32,731 bases of DNA from positions 1 through 32,731 of the forward strand of contig JAZRYS010000211.1 in the NCBI GenBank assembly GCA_045600865.1, in the 5' to 3' direction. How positions within the stretch are numbered: the stretch's first letter is position 1; the number at the start of each line of letters is the position of its first letter. Source of the DNA: Aphodosoma sp045600865 (lineage in GTDB: Bacteria > Bacteroidota > Bacteroidia > Bacteroidales > Paludibacteraceae). Below the pieces are notes generated by a model. That model was not told the DNA's origin and did not search any database. It worked only from the letters and a program-made list of their open reading frames with translations. Both the position numbers and the translations under genes were made by a program. Shown here in pieces: positions 6,625 through 14,437 of the stretch.

Positions 6625-8184
6625 ATGGAAAATAAAGAGAAAGTAAAACAGCTTATCGACCTCCGCGTACAGGCAAAGCTTGGTGGTGGACAGAAGCGTA
6701 TTGACTCACAGCACAGCAAGGGCAAATATACAGCCCGTGAGCGTATCGAAATGCTCTTGGATGAGGGTTCATTCGAGGAGTTGGATATGTTCGTAACTCA
6801 CCGTTGCGTTAATTTCGGCCTTGAGAAAGAGAAATATCTCGGTGATGGCGTCGTTATCGGCCATGGTACAATCGAGGGTCGCTCGGTATATGTATTTGCA
6901 CAGGACTTCACCGTATTCGGCGGTTCATTGTCTGAGACAATGGCACAGAAAATATGCAAGGTAATGGACCTCGCAATGAAGATGGGTGCTCCTGTAATCG
7001 GCATCAACGATTCAGGTGGAGCTCGCATCCAGGAAGGCGTGACTGCTCTCGGTGGCTATGCTGAAATCTTTGAGCGCAACATTCTCGCTTCAGGTGTAGT
7101 TCCTCAGATTTCTGCTATCTTCGGCCCTTGTGCAGGTGGTGCTGTATATTCACCAGCATTGACTGACTTCATCCTCATGACAGAGGAGAACTCATATATG
7201 TTCGTAACTGGTCCAAAGGTTGTCAAATCCGTAACAAACGAGACTATCTCGACTGAAGACCTCGGTGGCGCACGCGTTCACGCTTCAAAGTCAGGTGTGG
7301 CTCACTTCCGCGCTGAGAACGAGCAGGCTTGTATCGCACAGATTCGCCAACTCATTTCTTATATACCTCAAAACAACCTCGAAGAGGCTCCAATGCTTGA
7401 GTGCACTGACCCTATCAACCGTCTTGAGGATGAACTGAACTCCATCATTCCTGACAATCCTAACATGCCTTACGACATGAAACGTGTCATCAACGGCATT
7501 ACCGATAACGGAGAGTTCATGGAGGTACACGCTGACTACGCTAAAAACATCATCGTAGGTTTTGCTCGCTTCAACGGCGTATCAACTGGTATCATCGCTA
7601 ACCAGCCAGCATTCCTCGCAGGTGTACTTGACTGCGATGCTTCCCGCAAGGCTGCACGTTTCATCCGCTTCTGCGACGCATTCAACATTCCTATCCTCAC
7701 TCTTGTTGACGTTCCTGGATTCTTGCCTGGTTCTGGCCAAGAATATGCTGGTATCATCACACACGGCGCTAAGCTGATGTTCGCATACGGCGAAGCTACC
7801 GTTCCTAAGGTAACTGTCACATTGCGCAAGTCATACGGTGGCGCTCACTGCGTGATGAGCTCTAAGCAGCTCCGTGGTGACTTCAACTATGCATGGCCAA
7901 CTGCAGAAATCGCTGTAATGGGTGCTGCTGGTGCTATCGAGGTATTGGAAGGCCGCGCTATTGCCAAAATGGAGAACCCTGACGAGAAGGCTGAATATAT
8001 CAACAAGAAGACTAACGAGTACAAGGATAAGTTCGCTAATCCTTATCAGGCAGCTTCTTATGGTTACATCGATGACGTCATCGAGCCACGCAACACTCGT
8101 TTCCGCGTAATCCGTGCATTCCAGGCTCTTCAGACCAAGAAACTGACCAACCCTCTGAAGAAACACTCTAACATACCTCTATAA
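6625..8184 (+). CDS. mmdA: Methylmalonyl-CoA decarboxylase alpha subunit (carboxyltransferase)
   Basis: This 519-residue protein is a biotin-dependent acyl-CoA carboxyltransferase of the propionyl-CoA carboxylase beta / MmdA type. It moves the carboxyl group of (S)-methylmalonyl-CoA to biotin on the carrier subunit, releasing propionyl-CoA. Two crotonase-like halves are visible: an N-terminal half with GGSLSETMAQK, INDSGGARIQEG and GPCAGGAVYSPALTDF, and a C-terminal half with VDVPGFLPG, GAKLMFAYGEATVPKVTV and KSYGGAHCVM. Length and motifs are complete. It could serve propionyl-CoA carboxylase instead, but the delta, epsilon, biotin carrier and beta pump genes immediately downstream favour the sodium-pumping decarboxylase. 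It ends 2 bp before mmdD. Confidence 0.93.
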   Translation: MENKEKVKQLIDLRVQAKLGGGQKRIDSQHSKGKYTARERIEMLLDEGSFEELDMFVTHRCVNFGLEKEKYLGDGVVIGHGTIEGRSVYVFAQDFTVFGGSLSETMAQKICKVMDLAMKMGAPVIGINDSGGARIQEGVTALGGYAEIFERNILASGVVPQISAIFGPCAGGAVYSPALTDFILMTEENSYMFVTGPKVVKSVTNETISTEDLGGARVHASKSGVAHFRAENEQACIAQIRQLISYIPQNNLEEAPMLECTDPINRLEDELNSIIPDNPNMPYDMKRVINGITDNGEFMEVHADYAKNIIVGFARFNGVSTGIIANQPAFLAGVLDCDASRKAARFIRFCDAFNIPILTLVDVPGFLPGSGQEYAGIITHGAKLMFAYGEATVPKVTVTLRKSYGGAHCVMSSKQLRGDFNYAWPTAEIAVMGAAGAIEVLEGRAIAKMENPDEKAEYINKKTNEYKDKFANPYQAASYGYIDDVIEPRNTRFRVIRAFQALQTKKLTNPLKKHSNIPL

Positions 8185-8186
8185 TT

Positions 8187-8540
8187 ATGTTGTTAGTTAA
8201 CTGGACAAACACAATGATCATAACCGTTGTCGGTTTTGGAATAGTCTTCTGCGTGCTCACACTGCTCATCTTCGTAATCAAGGTTTTCGGTCACATCATG
8301 GCACCAAGGGCAAAGAACATCAGGAAGGCAACAAACCTGCCTACCCTGACTACGACTAAAGCATCCGACAGAGGCGAGCACATCCCTGCACTGGACAGTG
8401 CAGCAATAGCAACTGCATTGCACATGTATTTGGATGACGTTCACGACAAAGAGAGTTACCTTCTCAAAATCCAGAAGGTTAAGAGAACATACTCTCCTTG
8501 GAACTCTAAGATTTATGGTCTGAACTATCTAAACAAGTAA
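8187..8540 (+). CDS. mmdD: Methylmalonyl-CoA decarboxylase delta subunit (OadG family)
   Basis: The delta (OadG-like) subunit is a small membrane anchor that ties the cytoplasmic carboxyltransferase to the sodium-pumping beta subunit. This 117-residue protein has one N-terminal transmembrane helix (about residues 9-33), a basic stretch (MAPRAKNIRKA) and a flexible linker. It ends in a conserved domain, SAAIATALHMYLDD through YSPWNSKIYGLNYL (about 71-115). That C-terminal domain is repeated as a separate small protein encoded immediately downstream (8558-8737). It starts 2 bp after the mmdA stop and is certainly co-transcribed. Confidence 0.88.
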   Translation: MLLVNWTNTMIITVVGFGIVFCVLTLLIFVIKVFGHIMAPRAKNIRKATNLPTLTTTKASDRGEHIPALDSAAIATALHMYLDDVHDKESYLLKIQKVKRTYSPWNSKIYGLNYLNK

Positions 8541-8557
8541 CACACAGTTAAACCATT

Positions 8558-8737
8558 ATGAAGAAAGCAAAGAAAACGCTAACTGCGTTGGAGCAAACCG
8601 CAATTGCAACAGCATTGCATCTCTATCTTGACGATGACGTTCATGATTACGAGAGCGGCAAACTCACTATCAACACCGTGGACCGCAGATTCAGTCCATG
8701 GAACTTGAAATTTTTTGGTTTTAACAACAAATTCTAA
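8558..8737 (+). CDS. mmdE: Methylmalonyl-CoA decarboxylase epsilon subunit, paralogue of the MmdD C-terminus
   Basis: This 59-residue gene lies between mmdD and mmdC. Its product begins MKKAKKTLTALEQTAIATAL, continues through HLYLDD and RRFSPWNLKFFGFN, and matches the last ~45 residues of MmdD (TAIATALHLYLDD against SAAIATALHMYLDD; FSPWNLKFFG against YSPWNSKIYG). It lacks the membrane helix. In Veillonella the epsilon subunit MmdE is likewise a very small protein homologous to the MmdD C-terminus and important for complex stability, and the gene order A-D-E-C-B is the same. The ATG at 8558 is 17 bp after mmdD and 12 bp before mmdC. Family assignment rests on this resemblance and context. Confidence 0.85.
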   Translation: MKKAKKTLTALEQTAIATALHLYLDDDVHDYESGKLTINTVDRRFSPWNLKFFGFNNKF

Positions 8738-8749
8738 TCAAACAAACTT

Positions 8750-9451
8750 ATGAAGAAATTCAAATTTGCCATTGACGGCAATAAGTTCGAGACAACCGTA
8801 AACGAGCTCGACAATAACCAGTTTGAGATTGAGGTTAACGGCTCAAAATACACCGTAGAGGTAGAGCGTGAGGTAGCAGCTGCTCCTAAGACTACTCCAG
8901 GCAAGGTTAACGCAATCTCAAATCCTGCATCAACATCAGCAGGTACTGTTGCCACAACCAAGGCTCCACTGCCAGGCAGCATCGTTAAGGTGCTCGCAAC
9001 AGAGGGTCAGAAAGTTGCTAAGGGCGACACGGTATTGACCATGGAGTCAATGAAGATGGAGAACGAAATCAAGTCTGAGTGTTCAGGCGTTGTTATCAAA
9101 TTGCACGTTGCTGCTGGCCAGAACGTAATGCAGGATGACAAGTTGTTCGACATCAAGGCTGAGGGTCTCACTGCTCCAGCTCCAGCAGCAGCATCAGTTG
9201 CAGCTCCAGCAGCAAAGCCAGCCCCTGCAGCAGCAGGCGCAAAGGCTGTTAAAGCACCTCTGCCTGGAAGCATCGTAAAGATCGTTGTCAAGGAAGGTGA
9301 CTCAGTAAAACGTGGTGACACTTTGTTGACCATGGAGTCAATGAAGATGGAGAACGAAATCAAGGCTGAATTTGACGGTGTTGTAACTGCTATCAAGGTT
9401 GCTGCAGGTCAGAATGTAATGCAGGACGACGACTTGGTAGTTCTCGGCTAA
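8750..9451 (+). CDS. mmdC: Biotin carrier subunit with two biotinyl domains
   Basis: The gamma subunit carries biotin, which shuttles CO2 from the carboxyltransferase to the membrane decarboxylase. The 233-residue protein has an N-terminal beta-rich region (1-45), a short linker, a first biotinyl domain (about 70-136; ESMKMEN with K102), an Ala/Pro hinge (about 141-168), and a second biotinyl domain (about 168-233; ESMKMEN with K199). Carrier subunits usually have one domain. The two copies are 97 codons apart and share an identical 39-nt stretch around the biotinylation site (9035-9073 and 9326-9364), pointing to recent duplication or ongoing conversion. Each begins KAPLPGSIVK and ends AAGQNVMQDD. 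Both keep the MKM motif, so both should be biotinylated. Confidence 0.92.
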   Translation: MKKFKFAIDGNKFETTVNELDNNQFEIEVNGSKYTVEVEREVAAAPKTTPGKVNAISNPASTSAGTVATTKAPLPGSIVKVLATEGQKVAKGDTVLTMESMKMENEIKSECSGVVIKLHVAAGQNVMQDDKLFDIKAEGLTAPAPAAASVAAPAAKPAPAAAGAKAVKAPLPGSIVKIVVKEGDSVKRGDTLLTMESMKMENEIKAEFDGVVTAIKVAAGQNVMQDDDLVVLG

Positions 9452-9477
9452 TTACAAACCTTCTGCCCCGAATTCCC

Positions 9478-10821
9478 ATGAAGTTTATAAAACACATATT
9501 ACTAATAATGTTTATCCTGCCGTTATCTATTGTTTCTGCCCAAGAGGCAGAAACAATAGATAACGTGTCTATGGATAACGCGGTTGCTATTTCTGCTGAA
9601 GAAACAAGTTCAACAAACGTTGATAATGAAACACTCCATCTTGGAGATATAGTATCAGAGTTCTGCGAAAGTATGGGATTCTATACTATCATTGCAAAAG
9701 AAGGTGGGTGGAAGTACCTGATAATGCTAATCGTATCTTTCGTGCTGCTTTATCTGGCTATTGTCAAGAAGTTTGAGCCTCTGTTGCTTTTGCCTATAGC
9801 ATTTGGTATGCTTCTGACAAACCTGCCTGGTGCCGAGATGTTTCACAATGCAAACTTCGAGGGAGGTCACGTTCATTGGGAGCTGATGACATCAACAGAT
9901 ACTGCTGGTCTGCTCGACTATCTTTATCTCGGTGTCAAACTTGGTATCTACCCTTGTCTGATTTTCGTAGGCATCGGAGCAATGACCGATTTCGGCCCAC
10001 TGCTTGCAAACCCTAAGAGTCTGCTTCTCGGTGCTGCAGCTCAGCTTGGCATTTTCATAACATTCATCTGCGCCTGCGGCATGGGATTCACACCTCAACA
10101 GGCAGCTTCTATCGGTATTATCGGTGGTGCTGACGGTCCTACAGCCATTTTCCTTACCTCAAGGCTTGCACCAGAATTGCTCGGCCCTATCGCCGTTGCA
10201 GCATATTCCTACATGGCACTCGTTCCTGTCATCCAACCTCCTATCATGCGACTGCTGACAACAAAGAAGGAACGTACAATCAAAATGAAGCAGTTACGCT
10301 CGGTTTCTAAGACAGAAAAGATCGTTTTCCCTATCATGGTGGCAACTTTCGTATCTCTGCTCTTGCCTTCTGCTGCTTCTTTGGTAGGCTGTCTGATGCT
10401 CGGTAACCTGATGAAGGAGTCTGGCGTTTGCGAACGTCTGACCAAGACCGTCCAGAATGAACTCATGAATATCGTTACCATATTCCTCGGTATCACAGTA
10501 GGCGCAACAGCAACTGCTTCAGCATTCCTGAACCTGCAGACCCTTGAGATTCTTATTATCGGTATTGTCGCATTCAGCTTCGGCACAGGCGGTGGCGTAT
10601 TGCTCGCAAAACTTATGAATGTATTCCTGAAAGAGAAAATCAACCCTCTGATTGGCTCAGCAGGCGTATCTGCCGTACCTATGGCAGCACGCGTATCGCA
10701 AAGCGTAGGTCAGGAAGAAGATCCTGGCAACTTCCTGTTGATGCATGCCATGGGACCAAATGTAGCAGGCGTTATCGGCTCTGCCGTTGCAGCGGGTATC
10801 TTGCTCGGAATTCTTGGATAA
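9478..10821 (+). CDS. mmdB: Sodium-pumping decarboxylase beta subunit
   Basis: The beta subunit (OadB/MmdB family) decarboxylates carboxybiotin in the membrane and uses the energy to export Na+. The 447-residue protein has the family core from about residue 67 (GFYTIIAKEGGWKYLIM), multiple membrane helices, the conserved GIGAMTDFGPLLANP and GIIGGADGPTAIF segments, and a C-terminal block with NPLIGSAGVSAVPMAARVSQ, HAMGPNVAGVIGSAVAAG. It is longer than typical family members because of an N-terminal addition: a signal-peptide-like segment (1-21, cleavage near VSAQ) and an acidic, Ser/Thr-rich stretch (22-60). The signal-peptide codons form a perfect 20-bp hairpin at DNA level. It is the last gene of the operon, followed by a strong terminator. 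Confidence 0.92.
   Translation: MKFIKHILLIMFILPLSIVSAQEAETIDNVSMDNAVAISAEETSSTNVDNETLHLGDIVSEFCESMGFYTIIAKEGGWKYLIMLIVSFVLLYLAIVKKFEPLLLLPIAFGMLLTNLPGAEMFHNANFEGGHVHWELMTSTDTAGLLDYLYLGVKLGIYPCLIFVGIGAMTDFGPLLANPKSLLLGAAAQLGIFITFICACGMGFTPQQAASIGIIGGADGPTAIFLTSRLAPELLGPIAVAAYSYMALVPVIQPPIMRLLTTKKERTIKMKQLRSVSKTEKIVFPIMVATFVSLLLPSAASLVGCLMLGNLMKESGVCERLTKTVQNELMNIVTIFLGITVGATATASAFLNLQTLEILIIGIVAFSFGTGGGVLLAKLMNVFLKEKINPLIGSAGVSAVPMAARVSQSVGQEEDPGNFLLMHAMGPNVAGVIGSAVAAGILLGILG
9521..9565. repeat. Perfect 20-bp inverted repeat inside mmdB
   Basis: The arm at 9521-9540 (CGTTATCTATTGTTTCTGCC) is the exact reverse complement of 9546-9565, with a 5-nt loop (CAAGA). It lies in codons 15-30 of mmdB. 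No T-run follows, so it is not a standard terminator. It could set translation of the last pump subunit or mark an mRNA processing site. Confidence 0.9.
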
Positions 10822-10824
10822 AAC

Positions 10825-10860
10825 AAAAAAGCAAGAGTCTTGAAGGCTCTTGCTTTTTTT
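10825..10860 (+). terminator. Terminator of the mmd operon
   Basis: AAAAAAGCAAGAG pairs with CTCTTGCTTTTTT (stem 10825-10837 with 10847-10859), with a short loop and a 3' T-run. It starts 4 bp after the mmdB stop. The A-run on the 5' side would let it act in both directions. Confidence 0.9.
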
Positions 10861-10887
10861 ATTATAGAATATCGAGATAATCAAGAT

Positions 10888-10923
10888 TGCCTAGACTATC
10901 TAGAATATCTAAAGTATCTAGAA
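10888..10923. repeat. 9-bp tandem repeat (TATCTAGAA)
   Basis: TATCTAGAA (10897-10905), TATCTAAAG (10906-10914) and TATCTAGAA (10915-10923) are tandem 9-mers, with a degenerate copy just before and a TAGAATATC at 10865-10873. They fill the gap between the mmd terminator and the next gene. Confidence 0.6.
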
Positions 10924-10934
10924 ACACTATTAAC

Positions 10935-11354
10935 ATGAATGCAAAGAAAATCATAATAACCCTCGCAATTGTTCTTCCCCTGATTGGATTGAGTACATAC
11001 GCTATCATGCCTGCAAAAAAAATGCATGTATATCTGCATCAGAACTGGTTTGAAAGAACAGGCTATACTGACGAGAATGCAGAGATTGAGCTCCCTTTTG
11101 AGGTGATGATGTGCGAATATGAAGCTGTCAGTGACACAACACTGAAAGTTCAATTGCTAATGCAACCATTAGGCAATGCCGATGCAAACAAGATAGAAAT
11201 ATTTGACATAGAGCCCTTACAAACAGAGACTTACAGACATCATAATTTCTTCATTGAGGAGTATTCCTACAACGAAGACCTTAATAAACTACAACTCTTT
11301 CTTTCCATCGAACAACTGCATTATCAATTGTGGCTTAGCAAGTTAGGTCTATAA
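10935..11354 (+). CDS. Small membrane-anchored protein of unknown function
   Basis: The 139-residue product has one N-terminal hydrophobic segment (about 5-25), either a signal peptide or an anchor, then a soluble domain with beta-strand character and many acidic and aromatic residues. I do not recognise it. The ATG at 10935 was preferred over an upstream in-frame start at 10887: that one falls in the 9-bp repeat region, and the ATG places the hydrophobic segment directly at the N-terminus. It stands alone between the mmd terminator and the tRNA-Gln promoter. Because the upstream terminator is strong, it must have its own promoter, but I cannot point to one with confidence. Confidence 0.6.
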   Translation: MNAKKIIITLAIVLPLIGLSTYAIMPAKKMHVYLHQNWFERTGYTDENAEIELPFEVMMCEYEAVSDTTLKVQLLMQPLGNADANKIEIFDIEPLQTETYRHHNFFIEEYSYNEDLNKLQLFLSIEQLHYQLWLSKLGL

Positions 11355-11384
11355 ATATTTTTTTAGAAAATAATTGCGAAAACA

Positions 11385-11416
11385 TTTGGTCAGGTCGCAG
11401 AAAAGCCGTACCTTTG
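11385..11416 (+). promoter_or_regulatory. Promoter for tRNA-Gln
   Basis: TTTG (11385-11388) and TACCTTTG (11409-11416) are 20 bp apart, an excellent match to the phylum's housekeeping promoter. The mature tRNA begins 17 bases after the -7 box. Confidence 0.85.
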
Positions 11417-11433
11417 CACTCGCAAATCAGAAG

Positions 11434-11504
11434 TGCCTTATGGTGTAATGGTAGCACTACAGATTCTGGTTCTGTCTGTGAGGGTTCGAATCCTTCTAAG
11501 GCAA
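11434..11504 (+). tRNA. tRNA-Gln (anticodon CTG)
   Basis: All parts of a 71-nt tRNA can be folded by hand: acceptor TGCCTTA/TAAGGCA with discriminator A, D-stem GTGT/GCAC, anticodon stem ACAGA/TCTGT with loop TTCTGGT (anticodon CTG at 11466-11468), 4-nt variable loop, and T-stem GAGGG/CCTTC around TTCGAAT. CCA is not encoded. A canonical promoter lies upstream and a terminator directly downstream, so it is a single-gene transcript. Confidence 0.95.
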
Positions 11505-11506
11505 CT

Positions 11507-11543
11507 AAAAGAGCGAAAGTCATTCGGTTTTCGCTCTTTTTTT
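11507..11543 (+). terminator. Terminator after tRNA-Gln
   Basis: AAAAGAGCGAAA (11507-11518) pairs with TTTCGCTCTTTT (11529-11540) over a 10-nt loop and continues in a T-run. It begins three bases after the tRNA 3' end. Confidence 0.9.
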
Positions 11544-11574
11544 TACTGGAAAACCTGGATATTTTAGTAAATCT

Positions 11575-12912
11575 ATGAAAAACGACGAAATACAATTATC
11601 CGACCACTTTGACTATGTGAGACTGCTGAAATTCACATGGCCTACGGTTTTGATGCTGGTATTTACCGGCATCTACTATATCGTGGACGGGTTGTTCATA
11701 TCAAATTTTGTCGGAAAGACTGCTTTTGCTGCAGTCAATCTGATTTTCCCTTTCCTGATGATTCCTTCTGCCATAGTTTTCATGATAACATCAGGGGGTT
11801 CTGCACTGGTGTCAAAAACAATGGGCGAAGGAGACGACGAAAAGGCAAACAGACTTTTCACAATGCTCATACGGCTGACCATATACACAGGCATTGTGCT
11901 CACTGCTGTATGTCTGTGTCTGCTTGAACCTGTCGCAAGGTTCTTCGGTGCAGAAGGAGAAATGCTGGATTACTGCATACGGTACGGACGGATTATGATA
12001 TGGGGCACTGTACCATATATGGGGCAGTTCTCGTTCCAGCCTTTCTTTGCAGCTTCTGAAAGGCCAAGGTTCGGCATGTGGGTGACTGTAATTGCAGGAG
12101 TCACCAATATGATAGGTGACGCATTGTTTGTAGGATGGCTGAGATTAAGTGTTGAGGGTGCAGCATGGGCAAGTGTTGCCAGCCAGATTGTAGGTTTCAT
12201 CATACCATTGATATACTACGGCAGGAAAAACAGCAGCAGGCTGCGTCTGACAACACCTGAATGGGATTTGAGAGCAATAGCAAAAACATGCAGCAATGGT
12301 TCAAGCGAAATGGTGACAAATTTTTCTATCGGCATTGTAAACATGCTCTACAATATTCAACTTATGAATCTTGTCGGTGAAGATGGCGTGGCAGCATACG
12401 GCGTAATAATGTATTCAGCCACAATATTCATATATATCATGATTGGCTATGCCGTAGGCCTTACACCCATAGTAGGCTACCATTATGGGGGAAACAACCT
12501 TGAGGAGCTTCACAACCTGCTTGTACGAAGTGCCACGCTGATGTTCATGATTGGAGCATTCCTCACAGGAACGGCAGAAATACTCAGTGAACGTGTTGCA
12601 GAAATATTCGTGGGTTTCGACCAGCAATTAATGGCTATGACGACAAGAGCCTTCAGAATATACAGCATAGCATACCTCATCCTGCCTCTAAACATTCTTG
12701 CATCTGCATTTTTCACAGGACTTAACAATGGCCTTGTGAGTGCTGCAATATCTTTTTCAAGGACATTCGTGCTGCAGATAGCATCAATCCTGCTGCTGCC
12801 CTTAATATTAGGACTCGACGGCATCTGGTTTGCAACAGTTGTCGCCGAGTCCTTATCATTGTTGGTAAGCATATCTTGCTTTGCCTTCAACAGAAAGAGA
12901 TACGGATATTAG
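11575..12912 (+). CDS. MATE-family efflux transporter
   Basis: MATE transporters export drugs or metabolites in exchange for H+ or Na+. This 445-residue protein has about 12 hydrophobic helices in two repeats. The N-terminal repeat starts RLLKFTWPTVLMLVFTGIYY and contains NFVGKTAFAAVNLIFPF. The loop MGEGDDEKANRLF and the motif NMIGDALFVGW are typical of the bacterial NorM/DinF-like part of the family, and the second half starts near SNGSSEMVTNFS. The substrate cannot be read from the sequence. It follows the tRNA terminator by about 30 bp. Its stop overlaps the stop of the convergent beta-barrel gene by 4 bp, so no intergenic terminator exists on either strand here. Confidence 0.9.
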   Translation: MKNDEIQLSDHFDYVRLLKFTWPTVLMLVFTGIYYIVDGLFISNFVGKTAFAAVNLIFPFLMIPSAIVFMITSGGSALVSKTMGEGDDEKANRLFTMLIRLTIYTGIVLTAVCLCLLEPVARFFGAEGEMLDYCIRYGRIMIWGTVPYMGQFSFQPFFAASERPRFGMWVTVIAGVTNMIGDALFVGWLRLSVEGAAWASVASQIVGFIIPLIYYGRKNSSRLRLTTPEWDLRAIAKTCSNGSSEMVTNFSIGIVNMLYNIQLMNLVGEDGVAAYGVIMYSATIFIYIMIGYAVGLTPIVGYHYGGNNLEELHNLLVRSATLMFMIGAFLTGTAEILSERVAEIFVGFDQQLMAMTTRAFRIYSIAYLILPLNILASAFFTGLNNGLVSAAISFSRTFVLQIASILLLPLILGLDGIWFATVVAESLSLLVSISCFAFNRKRYGY

Positions 12913-13499
12913 AAATTATATCTCAATGCAGCCGAAAGGCTCCAGTCAAAAAAGTGACGTTCGTAAGAAATGTCAGGAGTCACATGGTCATACTCAACGC
13001 CATAACCAGGACGGAAATCCAAACCTAAGGTAAGGGGAGTTTCTTCAAAACAATACTCAAGTCCCAAAATGCCATTCAATCCAAACTTAGCTTCCGATTC
13101 GTTTTTCAGTTTCACATGATAACCAGTATATGTCCAGACATCAGCATCCAACGTCATGACACCCACCGAAAAACCTCCACCAAGAAACATGTAAAGATTA
13201 TTGGTCAGCTCGCCTTGCCACATAAAGTTCGGATTAATCTGGTAAGATATATTGACAACTGGCGCTCCTTCATTGAAATCAAGCTTCAATCCTGCATAAC
13301 GATATGATGCCTTGCCGAAAGGAGTCTTGTTAATGGATGCACCAAGGTCAACCTGTATCGCAAAATTATCGTATGGATGGTATTTATACGACACACCATT
13401 GAAAGAACCAGCAATTATACCCAACGAGTGACGATACTCCTGAGCAGACACACTGGCGACAATCAGAAATGCCGAAAGCACTGTCAAAAGTCTTCTCAT
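12909..13499 (-). CDS. Outer-membrane beta-barrel (porin-like) protein
   Basis: The 196-residue product has a signal peptide (MRRLLTVLSAFLIVASVSAQ, about 20 residues). It continues in alternating hydrophobic/polar strands with many Tyr, Phe and Gly, and ends in a strand with a terminal Phe (LSAALRYNF), the usual outer-membrane beta-barrel signal. Length fits an 8-stranded barrel of the OmpA/OmpW-like size class. Function is unknown. Its start is 2 bp after the nucleotidyltransferase stop, so both genes are co-transcribed. It converges on, and overlaps by 4 bp, the MATE transporter gene. Confidence 0.8.
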   Translation of the reverse strand: MRRLLTVLSAFLIVASVSAQEYRHSLGIIAGSFNGVSYKYHPYDNFAIQVDLGASINKTPFGKASYRYAGLKLDFNEGAPVVNISYQINPNFMWQGELTNNLYMFLGGGFSVGVMTLDADVWTYTGYHVKLKNESEAKFGLNGILGLEYCFEETPLTLGLDFRPGYGVEYDHVTPDISYERHFFDWSLSAALRYNF

Positions 13500-13501
13500 A
13501 A

Positions 13502-14407
13502 TTATTTGAACAATGGCGTTGGATATTCGCCTGCGTCAACAAGAGACTGAAGTTTTGCAACCACAGCAGGACGATCCTCCTTGTTTGTCACACCAAACCA
13601 CTTTGATGTAGTGTCCAGCACACGGACCTTGGCAACACCTTTCACGATAAGGTCGTTTACAACCAATGGTATGAAGAACTCTGACTTTTCCTCATTGATA
13701 TGCTCACGCAGGAAATCCTTGAAATATTTCTCAGAATACTCGAAATAGTCAGGAGTGAATCCCCACATATTCATTGATACAGGAGCATTCTCGTCAAGTT
13801 CGCCGACAGGAGCCTCCTTTGGATATACAATCTTGCCATTCTCGTTGCGGCAGATATTTATACGTTCAACGACACCTGTCAGGAAATTGCCAGCATCAGC
13901 AGTGCAGACGCCACGATTTACAGTACCATGCTCCGAGAGTGTATTGCCCACGCGATAGCCAACCATGCTGTACTCGTTCGTATGGCCATAAAGTTTTGTC
14001 AAGTCCTGCGCAAGCACCTCAAACGCATTGCGACCGTAATAGTCATCTGCATTGATTACTGCAAATGGCTCGTGGATAATATCCTTTGCCATGAGCATTG
14101 CATGGTTAGTACCCCATGGTTTGGTACGTCCCTCTGGACATGTGAAACCTTCAGGAAGACTTGTAAGAGTCTGGAAACAAACCTCTACAGGAATATGATT
14201 CTGATACTTCGAGAGAACTTTCTCGCGAAAATCCTGTTCGAAATCATGACGGATTACAAAGACCACCTTGCCAAAACCTGCACGGATGGCATCAAAGATT
14301 GAATAGTCCATGATGGTCTCGCCAGAAGGGCCTACGCCATCAAGCTGCTTGAGTCCGCCATAACGGCTTCCCATACCTGCAGCAAGAATAAAAAGTGTTG
14401 GTTTCAT
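13502..14407 (-). CDS. Sugar-phosphate nucleotidyltransferase family protein
   Basis: The 301-residue protein has the nucleotidyltransferase N-terminus LAAGMGSRYGGLKQLDGVG (8-26, phosphate- and nucleotide-binding loop), a second signature INADDYYG with the metal-binding Asp pair, and PVSMNMWGF in the middle, as in enzymes that make NDP-sugars from sugar 1-phosphates. The exact sugar cannot be read from the sequence. The C-terminal part (about 230-301) is short and lacks the left-handed helix repeats of acetyltransferase fusions. It leads a two-gene operon with the beta-barrel protein. A TAnnTTTG box lies about 30 bases upstream. Confidence 0.85.
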   Translation of the reverse strand: MKPTLFILAAGMGSRYGGLKQLDGVGPSGETIMDYSIFDAIRAGFGKVVFVIRHDFEQDFREKVLSKYQNHIPVEVCFQTLTSLPEGFTCPEGRTKPWGTNHAMLMAKDIIHEPFAVINADDYYGRNAFEVLAQDLTKLYGHTNEYSMVGYRVGNTLSEHGTVNRGVCTADAGNFLTGVVERINICRNENGKIVYPKEAPVGELDENAPVSMNMWGFTPDYFEYSEKYFKDFLREHINEEKSEFFIPLVVNDLIVKGVAKVRVLDTTSKWFGVTNKEDRPAVVAKLQSLVDAGEYPTPLFK

Positions 14408-14437
14408 TGCTTATTTATGTAATTTATTTATCGGGTG

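Noticed and set aside
9007..9396. Antisense frame across mmdC
   Set aside because: It is a shadow of the two biotinyl domains and the Ala/Pro linker.
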